DNA from: LMUY01 sp965199105
GTDB taxonomy: Bacteria > Pseudomonadota > Alphaproteobacteria > Acetobacterales > Acetobacteraceae
DNA: 64,000 nucleotides
Direction: 5' to 3'
Assembly: GCA_965199105.1 (NCBI GenBank)
Contig: CBDAQO010000002.1
Coordinates: 3,100,001-3,164,000 of the forward strand
This document shows positions 9,392 to 18,350 of the stretch, piece after piece. The notes below the pieces were generated by a model. That model ran no database searches. It saw only the letters and a list, made by a program, of their open reading frames with translations, and had not been told where the DNA came from. A program made the position numbers and the translations under genes. Positions within the stretch are counted from its first letter, which is position 1. Each line of letters starts with the position of its first letter.

Positions 9392-10357
9392 CTAAGCAAC
9401 CCGGTCCCGCTCTGGCACGGCCTCTCCGCGTTCCACCCGCGCAAAGTTGTGAAACATCTGTTGCACCGTCGGCACGAACGTGTCGGCACAGCCGGCGGCG
9501 ATATGCGGCGTCACGATGCAGTTCTGCAAATGCAGCAGCGGATGGTCCGGCGGGGGCGGCTCCTCGGCAAACACGTCGGTCGCGGCGCCATGGATGCTGC
9601 GCGCCTGCAACGCCGCCGCCAAGTCCGCCTCCACCACCACGCCGCCGCGCGCCACGTTGATCAGCACGGCACTCGGCTTCATCTTCGCCAGGGCGGCGGC
9701 GTCGATCAGCCCCCGTGTCTGGTCCGTCAGCGGGCAGTGCAGGCAAACCACATCGCATTGCGCCAGCAGCTCGTCGAGGCTCGCATAGGTCACGCCTAAG
9801 CCCTGCGTCACCGCCGGGTCGAGCTGGCGCGGCTGGTGGTACAGCAGCGTGCAGCCGAACCCGGCGAGCAGCCGCGCCAAGGTTTGCCCGATGGCGCCGA
9901 ACCCCACGATGCCCACCGTCTTGCCCGACAGCATGTAGCTCGGCGCCGGCAGCCCGAGCGCGCGCCAATGGCCGGCCCGCAGCTCGCCATGCGCCCATGA
10001 CAGGTGGCGCAGGGTGGAGATGATCAGCCCCACGGTGAATTCCGCCACCGGCACCGCGTTGCTGCCGGTGGTGCGCGCCACCGGAATGCCGAGCGCGCGG
10101 GCGGCGGCGAGGTCGAGGTTGTCGGTGCCCACGCCCCATTTATGCAGCAGTTTCAGCCGCCGCGCCGCGCCCAGCACCGCGGCCGAGACCCCGATCTGCC
10201 CCGATATGGCGTAGTCGGCGTCGGCGATGATCTCCTGCAGGTGCGCCTCGCTGCGCTCCGAGCCGTGCGAGAACTGCCAATCCGGCGGCAGCAACGCGGC
10301 CATCCGGCGTGCGGTGCCTTCATTGATCGCGTCCAGCACGACGACGTGCCGGGTCAT
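9392..10357 (-). CDS. D-isomer-specific 2-hydroxyacid dehydrogenase
   Basis: NAD(P)-dependent oxidoreductase that interconverts a 2-hydroxyacid and a 2-ketoacid. 321 aa. The Rossmann motif GIVGFGAIGQ is in the middle, and the catalytic Arg/Glu/His set is represented by NVARGGVV, the following acidic helix, and the HIA segment near the C-terminus (TPHIAAG). The exact substrate is not readable; SerA-like and glyoxylate-reductase-like enzymes share this layout. The ATG overlaps the stop of the gamma-glutamyltransferase gene (ATGA), so the two are translationally coupled. Confidence 0.9.
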   Translation of the reverse strand: MTRHVVVLDAINEGTARRMAALLPPDWQFSHGSERSEAHLQEIIADADYAISGQIGVSAAVLGAARRLKLLHKWGVGTDNLDLAAARALGIPVARTTGSNAVPVAEFTVGLIISTLRHLSWAHGELRAGHWRALGLPAPSYMLSGKTVGIVGFGAIGQTLARLLAGFGCTLLYHQPRQLDPAVTQGLGVTYASLDELLAQCDVVCLHCPLTDQTRGLIDAAALAKMKPSAVLINVARGGVVVEADLAAALQARSIHGAATDVFAEEPPPPDHPLLHLQNCIVTPHIAAGCADTFVPTVQQMFHNFARVERGEAVPERDRVA

Positions 10358-11982
10358 GCGGCGAACCGCACGCCGGCCTGCGCCAAGCCGCCCGCCACGG
10401 CCACCGGCGTACCGTCCGCCCGCCAACATGCTGCGCCAATCATCCGGCCATCCTCCTCGAAAGCGATTGCATTCATTCCGCCGGCGATCCGCCGCACCCG
10501 GCGCACCTCGTGGCCGCGCGCGGCCAGGCTGGCCACGGTCGCGTCGGAGATGGCGGGCTCCACCTCCAGCTCACCACCCTGCGTCCACACCCGCGGCGCC
10601 TCCACAGCCTGCTGCGGCGTCATCCCGTGGTCCAGCAGGTTGATCACCGCCTGCATCGCCGAGCCGAAGATGCGCAGCCCGCCCGGCAGCCCCAGCGCGA
10701 ACGCCACTTGGCCGTCCCGCAGCACCATGGTGGGCGCCATCGAGGTGAACACCCGCTTGCCCGGCGCCACCGACAGCGCGCGATCCGGCGCCGGGTCGAA
10801 GTTCGACATGTAGTTGTTGGCGATCAGACCCGTGCCCGGCACCGCAAAGCACGCGCCCCAGAGCCCATTCAGCGTCTGCGTGGCCGCCACCACCATGCCG
10901 CCCGCGTCGGCCACCGTCACGTGCGTGGTGTCGGCACTTTCCCCTGGCTGCACGCCCGCGCCCCAAGGCTGCGCCTGCGCCATGGTGATGGCGGCGCGGC
11001 GATCGGCGGCGTAGGCCTTGGAGGTGAGCTGGGTGACGGGCACGGCGACAAAGGCCGGGTCGGCGGTGGCCACAGCGCGGTCGGCGAACGCGATCTTCAG
11101 CACCTCGGCCAGCAGATGCGTCGCATCCGGCGAGCCAAAGCCCATCGCCGCCAGATCGTATCCCTCCAGGATGTTCAGCATCTGGGTGATGTGCACCCCG
11201 GCGGAGGAGGGCGGCGGCGGTGCGGCAATCTGCCAGCCGCGATAGGCGCCATGGATCGGCTCGCGCTCGATGACGCGGGTGGCGGCCAGGTCGGCCCGGG
11301 TGATGATGCCGCCGGCCTGCCGCAGGTGGCTCACCAGCGCCGCGCCGAGCGGCCCGTCGTGCAGCGCCGCGGCACCCCCCGCCACGATGGCGCGCAGCGT
11401 GTGGGCATAGACCGGCCGCCGCAGGCGGTCCCCCGCCACCAGCTTGGCCCCGCCCGGCAGCAACAGCGCGGCCAGGTCGGGGTCGTGCTGCAAATCGTCG
11501 GCGCCATCGCTGATGCAGTCCGCCAGGTAGGGCGTGACGGTGAAGCCGCGCTCGGCGATGCGCAGCGCGGGGGCGATCACGTCCGCCAGGCTGGCAGTAC
11601 CGTAGCGCTCGAGCGCGGTGCACCAGGCCAGCAGTGCAGCCGGCACCGCCATCGCCAGCGGCCCAACCAGGTTGGCCCGCGCCGCCAGCCCCTGCGCGCC
11701 GAACATCGCCGGGTGCGCCGCGGCAGGCGCGGCACTCATCCCGTCCAGCACGACGTGGCGGCCCTCGGCCAGGCGGATATGGGTGAGGCCGCCGCCCAGC
11801 ACGCCCACCATCATCGGCTCCACCACGGTAAGCGCGAACAGCGCCGCCATCGCCGCGTCCACAGCGTTGCCGCCCTCCAGCAGCACCTGCATGCCGGCGG
11901 CGGAGGCGAGCGGGTGGTTGGTCACCACCATCCCGCGCGACCCGGCGGCCGATTGTTTCTCACAGGTGAACGGCAATGCCAT
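10354..11982 (-). CDS. Gamma-glutamyltransferase family protein
   Basis: 542-aa N-terminal-nucleophile hydrolase of the gamma-glutamyltranspeptidase family. It hydrolyses or transfers gamma-glutamyl groups after self-cleavage before a threonine. The likely nucleophile is in DTTHVTV around residue 350, and family glycine-rich segments are present (GNAVDAAMAALFAL, and GGLRIFGSAMQAVINLLDHG). There is no signal peptide, so the protein is probably cytoplasmic, unlike E. coli Ggt. It forms an operon with the dehydrogenase and probably the two binding proteins, which points to uptake and breakdown of a gamma-glutamyl or N-acyl amino-acid compound. Confidence 0.88.
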   Translation of the reverse strand: MALPFTCEKQSAAGSRGMVVTNHPLASAAGMQVLLEGGNAVDAAMAALFALTVVEPMMVGVLGGGLTHIRLAEGRHVVLDGMSAAPAAAHPAMFGAQGLAARANLVGPLAMAVPAALLAWCTALERYGTASLADVIAPALRIAERGFTVTPYLADCISDGADDLQHDPDLAALLLPGGAKLVAGDRLRRPVYAHTLRAIVAGGAAALHDGPLGAALVSHLRQAGGIITRADLAATRVIEREPIHGAYRGWQIAAPPPPSSAGVHITQMLNILEGYDLAAMGFGSPDATHLLAEVLKIAFADRAVATADPAFVAVPVTQLTSKAYAADRRAAITMAQAQPWGAGVQPGESADTTHVTVADAGGMVVAATQTLNGLWGACFAVPGTGLIANNYMSNFDPAPDRALSVAPGKRVFTSMAPTMVLRDGQVAFALGLPGGLRIFGSAMQAVINLLDHGMTPQQAVEAPRVWTQGGELEVEPAISDATVASLAARGHEVRRVRRIAGGMNAIAFEEDGRMIGAACWRADGTPVAVAGGLAQAGVRFAA

Positions 11983-12062
11983 GAGGGCGACGCTAAGCCG
12001 CTTCCGTGGCCGCGCAAATCCCCCTCTTTGCGGCCCCCTGGAAAGCGCTTTAGCGTGGCAGG

Positions 12063-12968
12063 ATGAGCGATCCGCACCCGGAAGGCCCGCCTTGGCAGTG
12101 GCCCGAACCCACTTGGCGCCGCATCACCGGCCGCGCCCGCGCCGGCCGCAGCCTACGCCCCGCCACCTGGCCCGGCGGCGCGCGCTGCGCCGTGGCACTC
12201 TCGTTCGACGCCGACCACGACACCATCCCGCTGCGCGACGGCGACGAGAGCCCGATGCGCATAAGCCAGGGCCAATACGGCAACCGCCAGGGCGTTCCCC
12301 GCATCCGTGCCCTGCTGGCGCGCGAGGCGGTGCCAGCGACCTTCTTCTACCCCGCCGTGGCCGCGCTGCTTTACCCGGACGAGGTGCGCGCGGTGGCGGG
12401 CGAGGGCCATGAGATCGGCATCCATTCCTGGATCCACGAGGCCAACACCACCTTGCCGCCCGGCGCCGAGCGGGACCTCACGATGCGCGCCGCCGACGTG
12501 CTGGAGCGCCTCGCCGGCCGCCGCCCGGTTGGCATCCGCACCGCCTCGTGGGATTTCAGCACCAACACGCTGGACATCATCCGCGAGCTGGGCCTGATCT
12601 ACGACAGCAGCCTGATGGCCGACGACGACGCCTACGAGCTGGAGGACGACGGCCAGCCCACCGGCATCGTCGAGCTGCCGCCCGAGTGGATCCGCGACGA
12701 TGCGGTCTACTTTAACTTCATTCGCTTCAGCGCGCTGCGCCCCTACACGCCGCCCGCCGCCGTGGCCGACATCTTCCTCGCCGAGCTGGACGGCGCCTGG
12801 CAGGAGGGCGGCCTGTTCCTGCTGACCATGCACCCGCATATCAGCGGCCATCGCAGCCGGGTCGGCATCATCGAACGCGTCATCGCGCACGCCCGGGCCA
12901 AGGGCGGCTGCTGGTTCGCGACGCACGACCAGGTTGCGCGCTGGTGCGCCGAGCAGGCCAAACTTTAA
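12063..12968 (+). CDS. Polysaccharide deacetylase family protein (NodB fold)
   Basis: 301-aa protein with a NodB-type deacetylase domain. Metal-binding motif 1 is SFDADHDT (residues about 47-54). Motif 2 is GIHSWIHE, with the HxxxH pair around residue 120. The last motif is LTMHPHISG. Length and motifs resemble PuuE allantoinase-like and peptidoglycan-deacetylase-like members. There is no signal peptide, so a small cytoplasmic amide substrate is more likely than a wall polymer. It diverges from the gamma-glutamyltransferase operon across 80 bp, so co-regulation is plausible. Confidence 0.85.
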   Translation: MSDPHPEGPPWQWPEPTWRRITGRARAGRSLRPATWPGGARCAVALSFDADHDTIPLRDGDESPMRISQGQYGNRQGVPRIRALLAREAVPATFFYPAVAALLYPDEVRAVAGEGHEIGIHSWIHEANTTLPPGAERDLTMRAADVLERLAGRRPVGIRTASWDFSTNTLDIIRELGLIYDSSLMADDDAYELEDDGQPTGIVELPPEWIRDDAVYFNFIRFSALRPYTPPAAVADIFLAELDGAWQEGGLFLLTMHPHISGHRSRVGIIERVIAHARAKGGCWFATHDQVARWCAEQAKL

Positions 12969-13037
12969 CGCGGCGACGTTAACGCTTCCCTAACCCTGGT
13001 CAGCGCATGGTGCGGCCAGGCTCATCGGGAGCAAGCC

Positions 13038-15803
13038 ATGTCGGGCGTCACCGCTGCTGCGTCGGGAGTGTCGTTGCCGTTCTACGGCCAGCCGTCCTCG
13101 GCTGAGAGCACGACGCCTGCCTCGGCCCCGCCAAGCCCGCAGGACATCGTGGACATTCAGTCCGACACTGGCGGCAGCTTTACCGCCGACGCTGGGGACG
13201 CGTTTTTGCTCAGCAGCCTCTACACAGCGAGCGGCACCTCCGCCGTCGGCTACAAGGTGGCGCTGGAGGATGGCTCGGGCGATGCCGGCGAGCTGCTGCT
13301 GAACGGCCAGGACGTGACCGGGCAGTCCAGCTTCACCGCCGACCAGTTCGCCGACCTGGAATACGTGGCGGGCGGGCAGGGCAGCAGCAACAGCATCGAC
13401 GTGCTGGCGCAAAGCGGAACGTTGCAGGCGGGCGGCACCATCGGCGACGAGGTTGATAGTGCGGCGGTGCAGCTCACCGCCAACGTCACCGGAACCCGCT
13501 CGCTGAGCGCCGCGCCCGCCTTGCTCACGTCGCCGACCGGGACGGATGCGGACGAGATCGCCATCGCCCAGAGCGCCAGCATCTTCACCGGCTTCAACGG
13601 CGCGGGGCGACCGACCCTGAACACGGTCGGCAACTTCACCTCGGACGGGAGTGACGCCTATTCCGTCAGCGACCTGTTCACCGCGACGGCGCCCAGCGGC
13701 GGCAACGTCGTCGGCTACAAGGTGGCGCTCGGCGACGATTCCGGGAACAACGGGCAATTGCTGCTGAACGGCAAGAACGTGACCGGGCAGACCAGCTTCA
13801 CCGCGGCCCAGTTCGCTGACCTGCAATACGTGTCGGGCGCTTCGGGCAGCAGTGAGAGCCTGGAAGTGGTTGCGCAAAGCGGCAAGCTGAACACCGACGG
13901 CACCATCTCCAACGAGATCGACAGCCCGGCGGTGCAGATCACCAACAGCGTGACCGGCACGCGTTCGATCAACGCCGCCAACGCCCTGCTCACCGCACCG
14001 ACCGGGACGGACGCGGCCTCGATCGCGATTGCCCAAAGCGCCAACATCTTTACCGGCTTCAACGGCGCCGCCCGCCCGACGCTGGGCACGGTGGGAAGCT
14101 TCACTGCCAACGCCGGGGACGCGTTTTCGGTCAGCGGCCTGTTCACCGCGACCGCACCCAGCGGCGGCAACATCGTTGGCTACAAGGTAGCCCTCGGAAA
14201 CAGTTCGGGGAACAACGGCGAATTGCTGCTGGACGGCAAGAACGTCACCGGGCAGACCAGCTTCACTGCCGACCAGTTCGCCGACCTACAATACGTCGCC
14301 GGGTCCTCCGGCAGCAGCGAGAGCCTTGAAGTGGTAGCGCAAAGCGGGTCGCTGAACGCGAACGGCACCGTGTCCGACGAGATCGACAGCCCGGCGGTGC
14401 AAATCAACGCCAGCGTAACCGGCACCCGCTCGATCAACGCCGCACCCGCCCTGCTCACGCAGTCGACGGGGACGGACGCGGCGGCGATCGGCATCGCCCA
14501 GAGCGCCACCATCTTCACCGGCTTCAACGGCGCGGGGCGACCGACCCTGAACACGGTCGGCAACTTCACCTCGGACGGGAGTGACGCCTACTCGGTCAGC
14601 GACCTGTTCACTGCGACCCCGCCCAGCGGCGGTAACGTGGTCGGCTACAAGGTGGCACTTGGTGACGGTTCTGGGGACAACGGCCAGTTGCTGCTGAACG
14701 GCAAGAACGTGACCGGCCAGACCAGCTTCACCGCGGCCCAGTTCGCCGACCTGCAGTACGTGTCGGGCGCATCGGGCAGCAGCGAGAGCCTGGAGGTGGT
14801 TGCGCAAAGCGGCAAGCTGAACACCGACGGCACCATCTCCAACGAGATCGACAGCCCGGCGGTGCAGATCACCAACAGCGTGACCGGCACGCGCTCGATC
14901 AACGCCGCCAACGCCCTGCTCACCGCATCGACGGGGACGGACGCGGCCTCGATCGCGATTGCGCAAAGCGCCAACATCTTTACCGGCTTCAATGGCGCCA
15001 CCCGCCCGACCCTGACGACGGTCGGCAACTTCACCGCGGACGCCAGTGATGCCTTCTCCCTCAGCAGCCTCTACACTGCCACGGCAGCCGGTGGCGGCAG
15101 CATCGTGGGCTACCGCGTGGCCCTTGGGGACAGTTCGGGCGACAACGGCGAGTTGCTGCTGAATGGCAAGAACGTCACCGGGCAGACCAGCTTCACCGCC
15201 GACGAGTTCGCAGGCTTGCAATATGTGGCGGGCAGTTCCGGCAGCAGCCAGAGCCTCGAAGTGGTGGCGCAAAGCGGCTTGCTGGGTTCGAGCGGCACGA
15301 TTTCCGACGAGGTCGACAGCCCGGCCGTTCAGATCAACGCCAGCGTGACGGGCACCCGCTCGCTCAACGCCGCGCCCGCGCTGCTGACGTTGGCCAAGGG
15401 GAGTGACGCGGCGGCGATCGCCTTGGCCCAGCAGGCCAGTATTTTCACCGGCTTCAACGGCGCCACCGGCCCTCGATTAACCGCCATCGGCGACGTGCTG
15501 CCCGCGACCGGCCCGCTCACCAGCACAAACCCGGTGCTCGGCGCCTTCCAGTCCACCGTCCCGATCACGACCGTTTCGGTCAACCTGTTGCAGGTCGCCG
15601 ACGGGGTGGGCGCCAGCGAGCAAGCCGGGTTGACCACGACCACGCAAGCCAGAGCCGAGGCCGCCCACTTGCTCGCGGAAAGCAGCAACGAGATCGGCGG
15701 CTCGCAAAGCTCGGCGGCGACCTCCATCCTGCAGCTCTATGCCTATGCCGCCTACCAGACCAGCGGCTTGCCTTCTGGATCAAGCACCAACACGTCGGCC
15801 TGA
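13038..15803 (+). CDS. Large repeat protein, adhesin-like
   Basis: 921-aa protein made mainly of five tandem repeats of about 155 residues, starting at residues 46, 198, 353, 508 and 663. Each repeat begins G(N/S)FT.D..DA(F/Y), then a (S/D)LFTA..PSGG..VGYKVALGD segment, LLLNGKNVTGQTSFTA.QFADLQYV, and ends ANIFTGFNGA. The style matches beta-rich repeats in giant bacterial adhesins (VSSLF..SDADG-type). No N-terminal signal peptide is seen and no calcium-binding nonapeptides, so its export route is unclear. GGGAG-type ribosome-binding site 7 bases before ATG. The ~75-residue tail is unique, Ala/Ser/Thr-rich, and could carry a secretion signal. Confidence 0.8.
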   Translation: MSGVTAAASGVSLPFYGQPSSAESTTPASAPPSPQDIVDIQSDTGGSFTADAGDAFLLSSLYTASGTSAVGYKVALEDGSGDAGELLLNGQDVTGQSSFTADQFADLEYVAGGQGSSNSIDVLAQSGTLQAGGTIGDEVDSAAVQLTANVTGTRSLSAAPALLTSPTGTDADEIAIAQSASIFTGFNGAGRPTLNTVGNFTSDGSDAYSVSDLFTATAPSGGNVVGYKVALGDDSGNNGQLLLNGKNVTGQTSFTAAQFADLQYVSGASGSSESLEVVAQSGKLNTDGTISNEIDSPAVQITNSVTGTRSINAANALLTAPTGTDAASIAIAQSANIFTGFNGAARPTLGTVGSFTANAGDAFSVSGLFTATAPSGGNIVGYKVALGNSSGNNGELLLDGKNVTGQTSFTADQFADLQYVAGSSGSSESLEVVAQSGSLNANGTVSDEIDSPAVQINASVTGTRSINAAPALLTQSTGTDAAAIGIAQSATIFTGFNGAGRPTLNTVGNFTSDGSDAYSVSDLFTATPPSGGNVVGYKVALGDGSGDNGQLLLNGKNVTGQTSFTAAQFADLQYVSGASGSSESLEVVAQSGKLNTDGTISNEIDSPAVQITNSVTGTRSINAANALLTASTGTDAASIAIAQSANIFTGFNGATRPTLTTVGNFTADASDAFSLSSLYTATAAGGGSIVGYRVALGDSSGDNGELLLNGKNVTGQTSFTADEFAGLQYVAGSSGSSQSLEVVAQSGLLGSSGTISDEVDSPAVQINASVTGTRSLNAAPALLTLAKGSDAAAIALAQQASIFTGFNGATGPRLTAIGDVLPATGPLTSTNPVLGAFQSTVPITTVSVNLLQVADGVGASEQAGLTTTTQARAEAAHLLAESSNEIGGSQSSAATSILQLYAYAAYQTSGLPSGSSTNTSA
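13173..15488 (+). repeat. Five tandem repeats of about 465 bp inside the adhesin-like gene
   Basis: Units start at 13173, 13629, 14094, 14559 and 15024. The spacing is 456 bp and then exactly 465 bp three times. Units 2 and 4 are almost identical in DNA, and units 3 and 5 resemble each other, which indicates duplication of a two-unit, 930-bp block. Unit 1 is the most divergent. Confidence 0.9.
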
Positions 15804-15828
15804 ACCGCCGGCTGGCCGGGATGGCGGC

Positions 15829-16497
15829 TCACGGGACAAAGACGATCGGCAGGCGGTAGCGGGCGAGCCGCCCCGCTGGCAGTGCGCGGCCGCTGGCGGT
15901 GTTGACGCTCACACTCTCTGCGGTGAGCACCTGCGGCACAAACACCCGAACTGGGGTAATGCCTGGCCATGACGGCATGGCAGCCGGCCCTGGTCCACCA
16001 TGCCAAAAGGCCGTCACCATTCGCAGGTATGGCATCCCGAGGGCTGGGTCTGCCGAGTGGTAGGCTGCGACCGCGCGGTCCCAATCGGCATAGGAGCTGT
16101 AGAGCGTTTTGAGGAAGACTCCGGCGGCTCTGGCATTGCTAGGTGGGTCGAAGGCCTCCTCCAACGTCCTGAAGGCCTCGGGGTGCTGGGCCAGGTTGAC
16201 CTGGAAACATCCGACGTCGATCGAACGCACGCCCTGGGTCTGTAATGACCGTACCAGGTCGATCGCTTCCTGCGCCGAGTTGAGGTAGTGGCCTTGGCCC
16301 TGGGCATTGACCGACCAAGGCCATGGCTGGATTTGCCCCCTTTCGCCGCGGCGGCCGCTTTCGACGCGACCGATGGACAGCAGCAGATCGGACGGGATGG
16401 CAAAGGCGTGTTCTGCCGCCGCCGCCTCCGTTTCGCAGGAGTTGGCGTGCGCTGTCAGCGCTGACAGCAGGGCACAAAGGAAAGCAATCCATTTCAC
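15829..16497 (-). CDS. Lytic transglycosylase (SLT domain), secreted
   Basis: 222 aa from a GTG start that leaves a textbook signal peptide (KWIAFLCALLSALTAHA). The frame is open for 80 more codons upstream, but those lie under the promoter of the divergent TPR gene and carry no family character. The domain has the SLT features: IGRVESGRRG with the catalytic glutamate, WPWSVNAQGQGHY, IDVGCFQVNLAQHP and AVAAYHSADP. It cuts peptidoglycan glycan strands in the periplasm. It converges on the adhesin-like gene with 25 bp between the stops. Confidence 0.87.
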   Translation of the reverse strand: MKWIAFLCALLSALTAHANSCETEAAAAEHAFAIPSDLLLSIGRVESGRRGERGQIQPWPWSVNAQGQGHYLNSAQEAIDLVRSLQTQGVRSIDVGCFQVNLAQHPEAFRTLEEAFDPPSNARAAGVFLKTLYSSYADWDRAVAAYHSADPALGMPYLRMVTAFWHGGPGPAAMPSWPGITPVRVFVPQVLTAESVSVNTASGRALPAGRLARYRLPIVFVP

Positions 16498-16640
16498 GCG
16501 ACGATCTTGCCGCGCCAACCTTGCTAAAACGTTAGCGTGCGGTCCGCGGCCGGCCTGAACAGGCGACAAGCGCCAAGCGCCATTAATCAGTCTGAAAGCT
16601 TGTTCGCCTACACTCGCACGATCTTCTGGTGAGGCATGCG

Positions 16641-18239
16641 GTGTCGGATACGATCGGGTTTTTCCGGCTCCTGCTGCAGCAAGAGCCTCATTCGGCGACA
16701 CTGCACTGCCATCTTGCCGAGGTTCTGCTGGACGCATCGGAGCTGGACGCGGCGATCAGGGCAGCGAGCGAGGCCGTCGCGCTTGATGGCAAGCTCGTGT
16801 CCGCATGGGTCATCCGGGCAACGGCCCTGAAGTGCCAGGGGAACTGGCTGGAAGCGATGGCCGATTACCAAACGGCGGCCAGGCTGGCGCCGGATCGAAG
16901 CAGCGTCCATGTCGGCGTCGCTGGGTGTGCTGCCGAGTTGGACCGGTTGGAAGAAGCGGAGCGCTGGTTGCGTCGCGCCGTGGCGCTCGACCCGGCGAAC
17001 AAGGAAGCGCTCGCCAATCTCGGGTCCGTACTGGTCCGCCTGGACCGCTTGGAGGACGCTCGCGGCCCGTGCCTGGCAGCGCTCGCTCTGGACGCAACCA
17101 CCCTGTCCGCGCACCAAAACCTGTCGGAAATCCTGGCGCAAAGCGACCCCGCTGCGGCGCGGGCGCACCGGGAGTTTGCCTACCGGCAGAAGCAGTTGTT
17201 CATCGAGCCGGCATACCAGGAGCAATGCCGGGTGCTGGTGTTGTCCGCCGCGGACGCCGCCAACGTGCCGATCCGGCACATCATGCCGCGCAGCCGGTTC
17301 ACAATCATCCGTTGGTACGTGGAATACGCCACGCCGGGGCAGGCGGACCAGCTCCCGAGCTACGACCTGGTGTTTAACGCCATCGGAGACCCCGACTTCG
17401 TCCCCGCCTTCAACGGCGAAACCGCGGCCTTCGTGTCGGCCCAGGGTGACAGATTGCTCAATCCGCTGGCGCGTGTCGCCACGACGGCCAGGGACACATT
17501 GTCAGCCCTGCTTGCGGGTGTGCCGAACATCCTGGTCCCGCGGACTGTCCGGTTCGGGACGCGTGGCCCGGCGCTGCCCGAGGCGGTCTGCGACGCGGCG
17601 GTGACGTTCCCGGTGTTGGTGCGGCCCATCGGCAGCCATGGTGGCGCGGGCGTCATCAAAGCGGACGGTGTCGGTGACCTGTCAGCCGCAGCCGGTGGCA
17701 ACTGCTACGTCACGGAGTTTGTCGACTTCCAGTCGCCGGATGCCTGTTACCGTAAATACCGGGTCATCTTCGTTGATGGCCGCGCCTACCCCTACCACCT
17801 GGCGATCGGTCCGCACTGGCTTGTCCATTATTGGACATCGGGGATGGAGCAGGCGGCCTGGAAGCGGGCTGAGGAGGCGGCCTTCCTTACCGACCCGGCG
17901 ACCGCTATCGGAGGGTCGGCCTGGGCTGCCATCGAGGAGATCGGCGGCCGCTTGCAACTCCACTATGCCGGCATCGATTTCGGCATTCTCGCGGACGGCC
18001 GGGTGATCGTGTTCGAGGCCAATGCGACGATGCTGGTCCATCCGGAGACCGACCCGGCGTTCGCATATCGATGCGCGGCCGTCCAGCACATCCAGCAAGC
18101 CTTTGCCGACATGATCGACCGCCGGGTCGCTGGCCATCGCCGTCTTTACCGCCGTGTGCCGAACCCGATGGCGGACAGGGTGGGATTCGAACCCACGGAC
18201 CCCTTGCGAGATCGCCAGTTTTCAAGACTGGAGCCTTAA
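16641..18239 (+). CDS. TPR-repeat protein with C-terminal ATP-grasp-like ligase domain
   Basis: 532 aa from the GTG that follows GAGG by 6 bases; an upstream GTG at 16629 is an alternative. Residues 1-175 are tetratricopeptide repeats (for example ALANLGSVLVRLDRLEDA). Residues 200-520 look like an ATP-grasp enzyme: PVLVRPIGSHGGAGVIK as the nucleotide lysine loop, YVTEFVDF, then YAGIDFGILADGRVIVFEANATM with the Mg-binding E and N. Such enzymes join a carboxylate to an amine, and fused TPRs suggest a protein substrate. No stop codon occurs before the tRNA-Ser gene, so the last 23 residues are read antisense from it. Confidence 0.8.
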   Translation: MSDTIGFFRLLLQQEPHSATLHCHLAEVLLDASELDAAIRAASEAVALDGKLVSAWVIRATALKCQGNWLEAMADYQTAARLAPDRSSVHVGVAGCAAELDRLEEAERWLRRAVALDPANKEALANLGSVLVRLDRLEDARGPCLAALALDATTLSAHQNLSEILAQSDPAAARAHREFAYRQKQLFIEPAYQEQCRVLVLSAADAANVPIRHIMPRSRFTIIRWYVEYATPGQADQLPSYDLVFNAIGDPDFVPAFNGETAAFVSAQGDRLLNPLARVATTARDTLSALLAGVPNILVPRTVRFGTRGPALPEAVCDAAVTFPVLVRPIGSHGGAGVIKADGVGDLSAAAGGNCYVTEFVDFQSPDACYRKYRVIFVDGRAYPYHLAIGPHWLVHYWTSGMEQAAWKRAEEAAFLTDPATAIGGSAWAAIEEIGGRLQLHYAGIDFGILADGRVIVFEANATMLVHPETDPAFAYRCAAVQHIQQAFADMIDRRVAGHRRLYRRVPNPMADRVGFEPTDPLRDRQFSRLEP

Positions 18240-18258
18240 ACCGCTCGGCCACCTGTCC
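18169..18258 (-). tRNA. tRNA-Ser (anticodon TGA)
   Basis: Cloverleaf with a 7-bp acceptor stem (GGACAGG / CCTGTCC), anticodon stem CCAGT/ACTGG around the loop CTTGAAA, a long class-II variable arm and the T-loop GTTCGAATCC. The CCA end is encoded. The anticodon TGA reads UCA codons. The gene is antisense to the end of the TPR/ATP-grasp frame, which stops inside it. Confidence 0.96.
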
Positions 18259-18350
18259 CCAGAGCGTCGCTTACGGGGTCACCGCCGCGGATGCAACGGC
18301 ATCGCGATCGCCACTCTGGCGAGAGTGAGTTGCGCGCAGACCGACGGCCG

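Noticed and set aside
14180..15272. Several - strand frames of 129 and 328 codons with internal repeats
   Set aside because: They mirror the 465-bp repeats of the adhesin-like gene on the other strand and start at equivalent places in each unit.
18181..18239. C-terminal residues DRVGFEPTDPLRDRQFSRLEP treated as a real domain
   Set aside because: This is the familiar translation of the complement of a tRNA-Ser gene, not a protein motif, although the frame does run through it.
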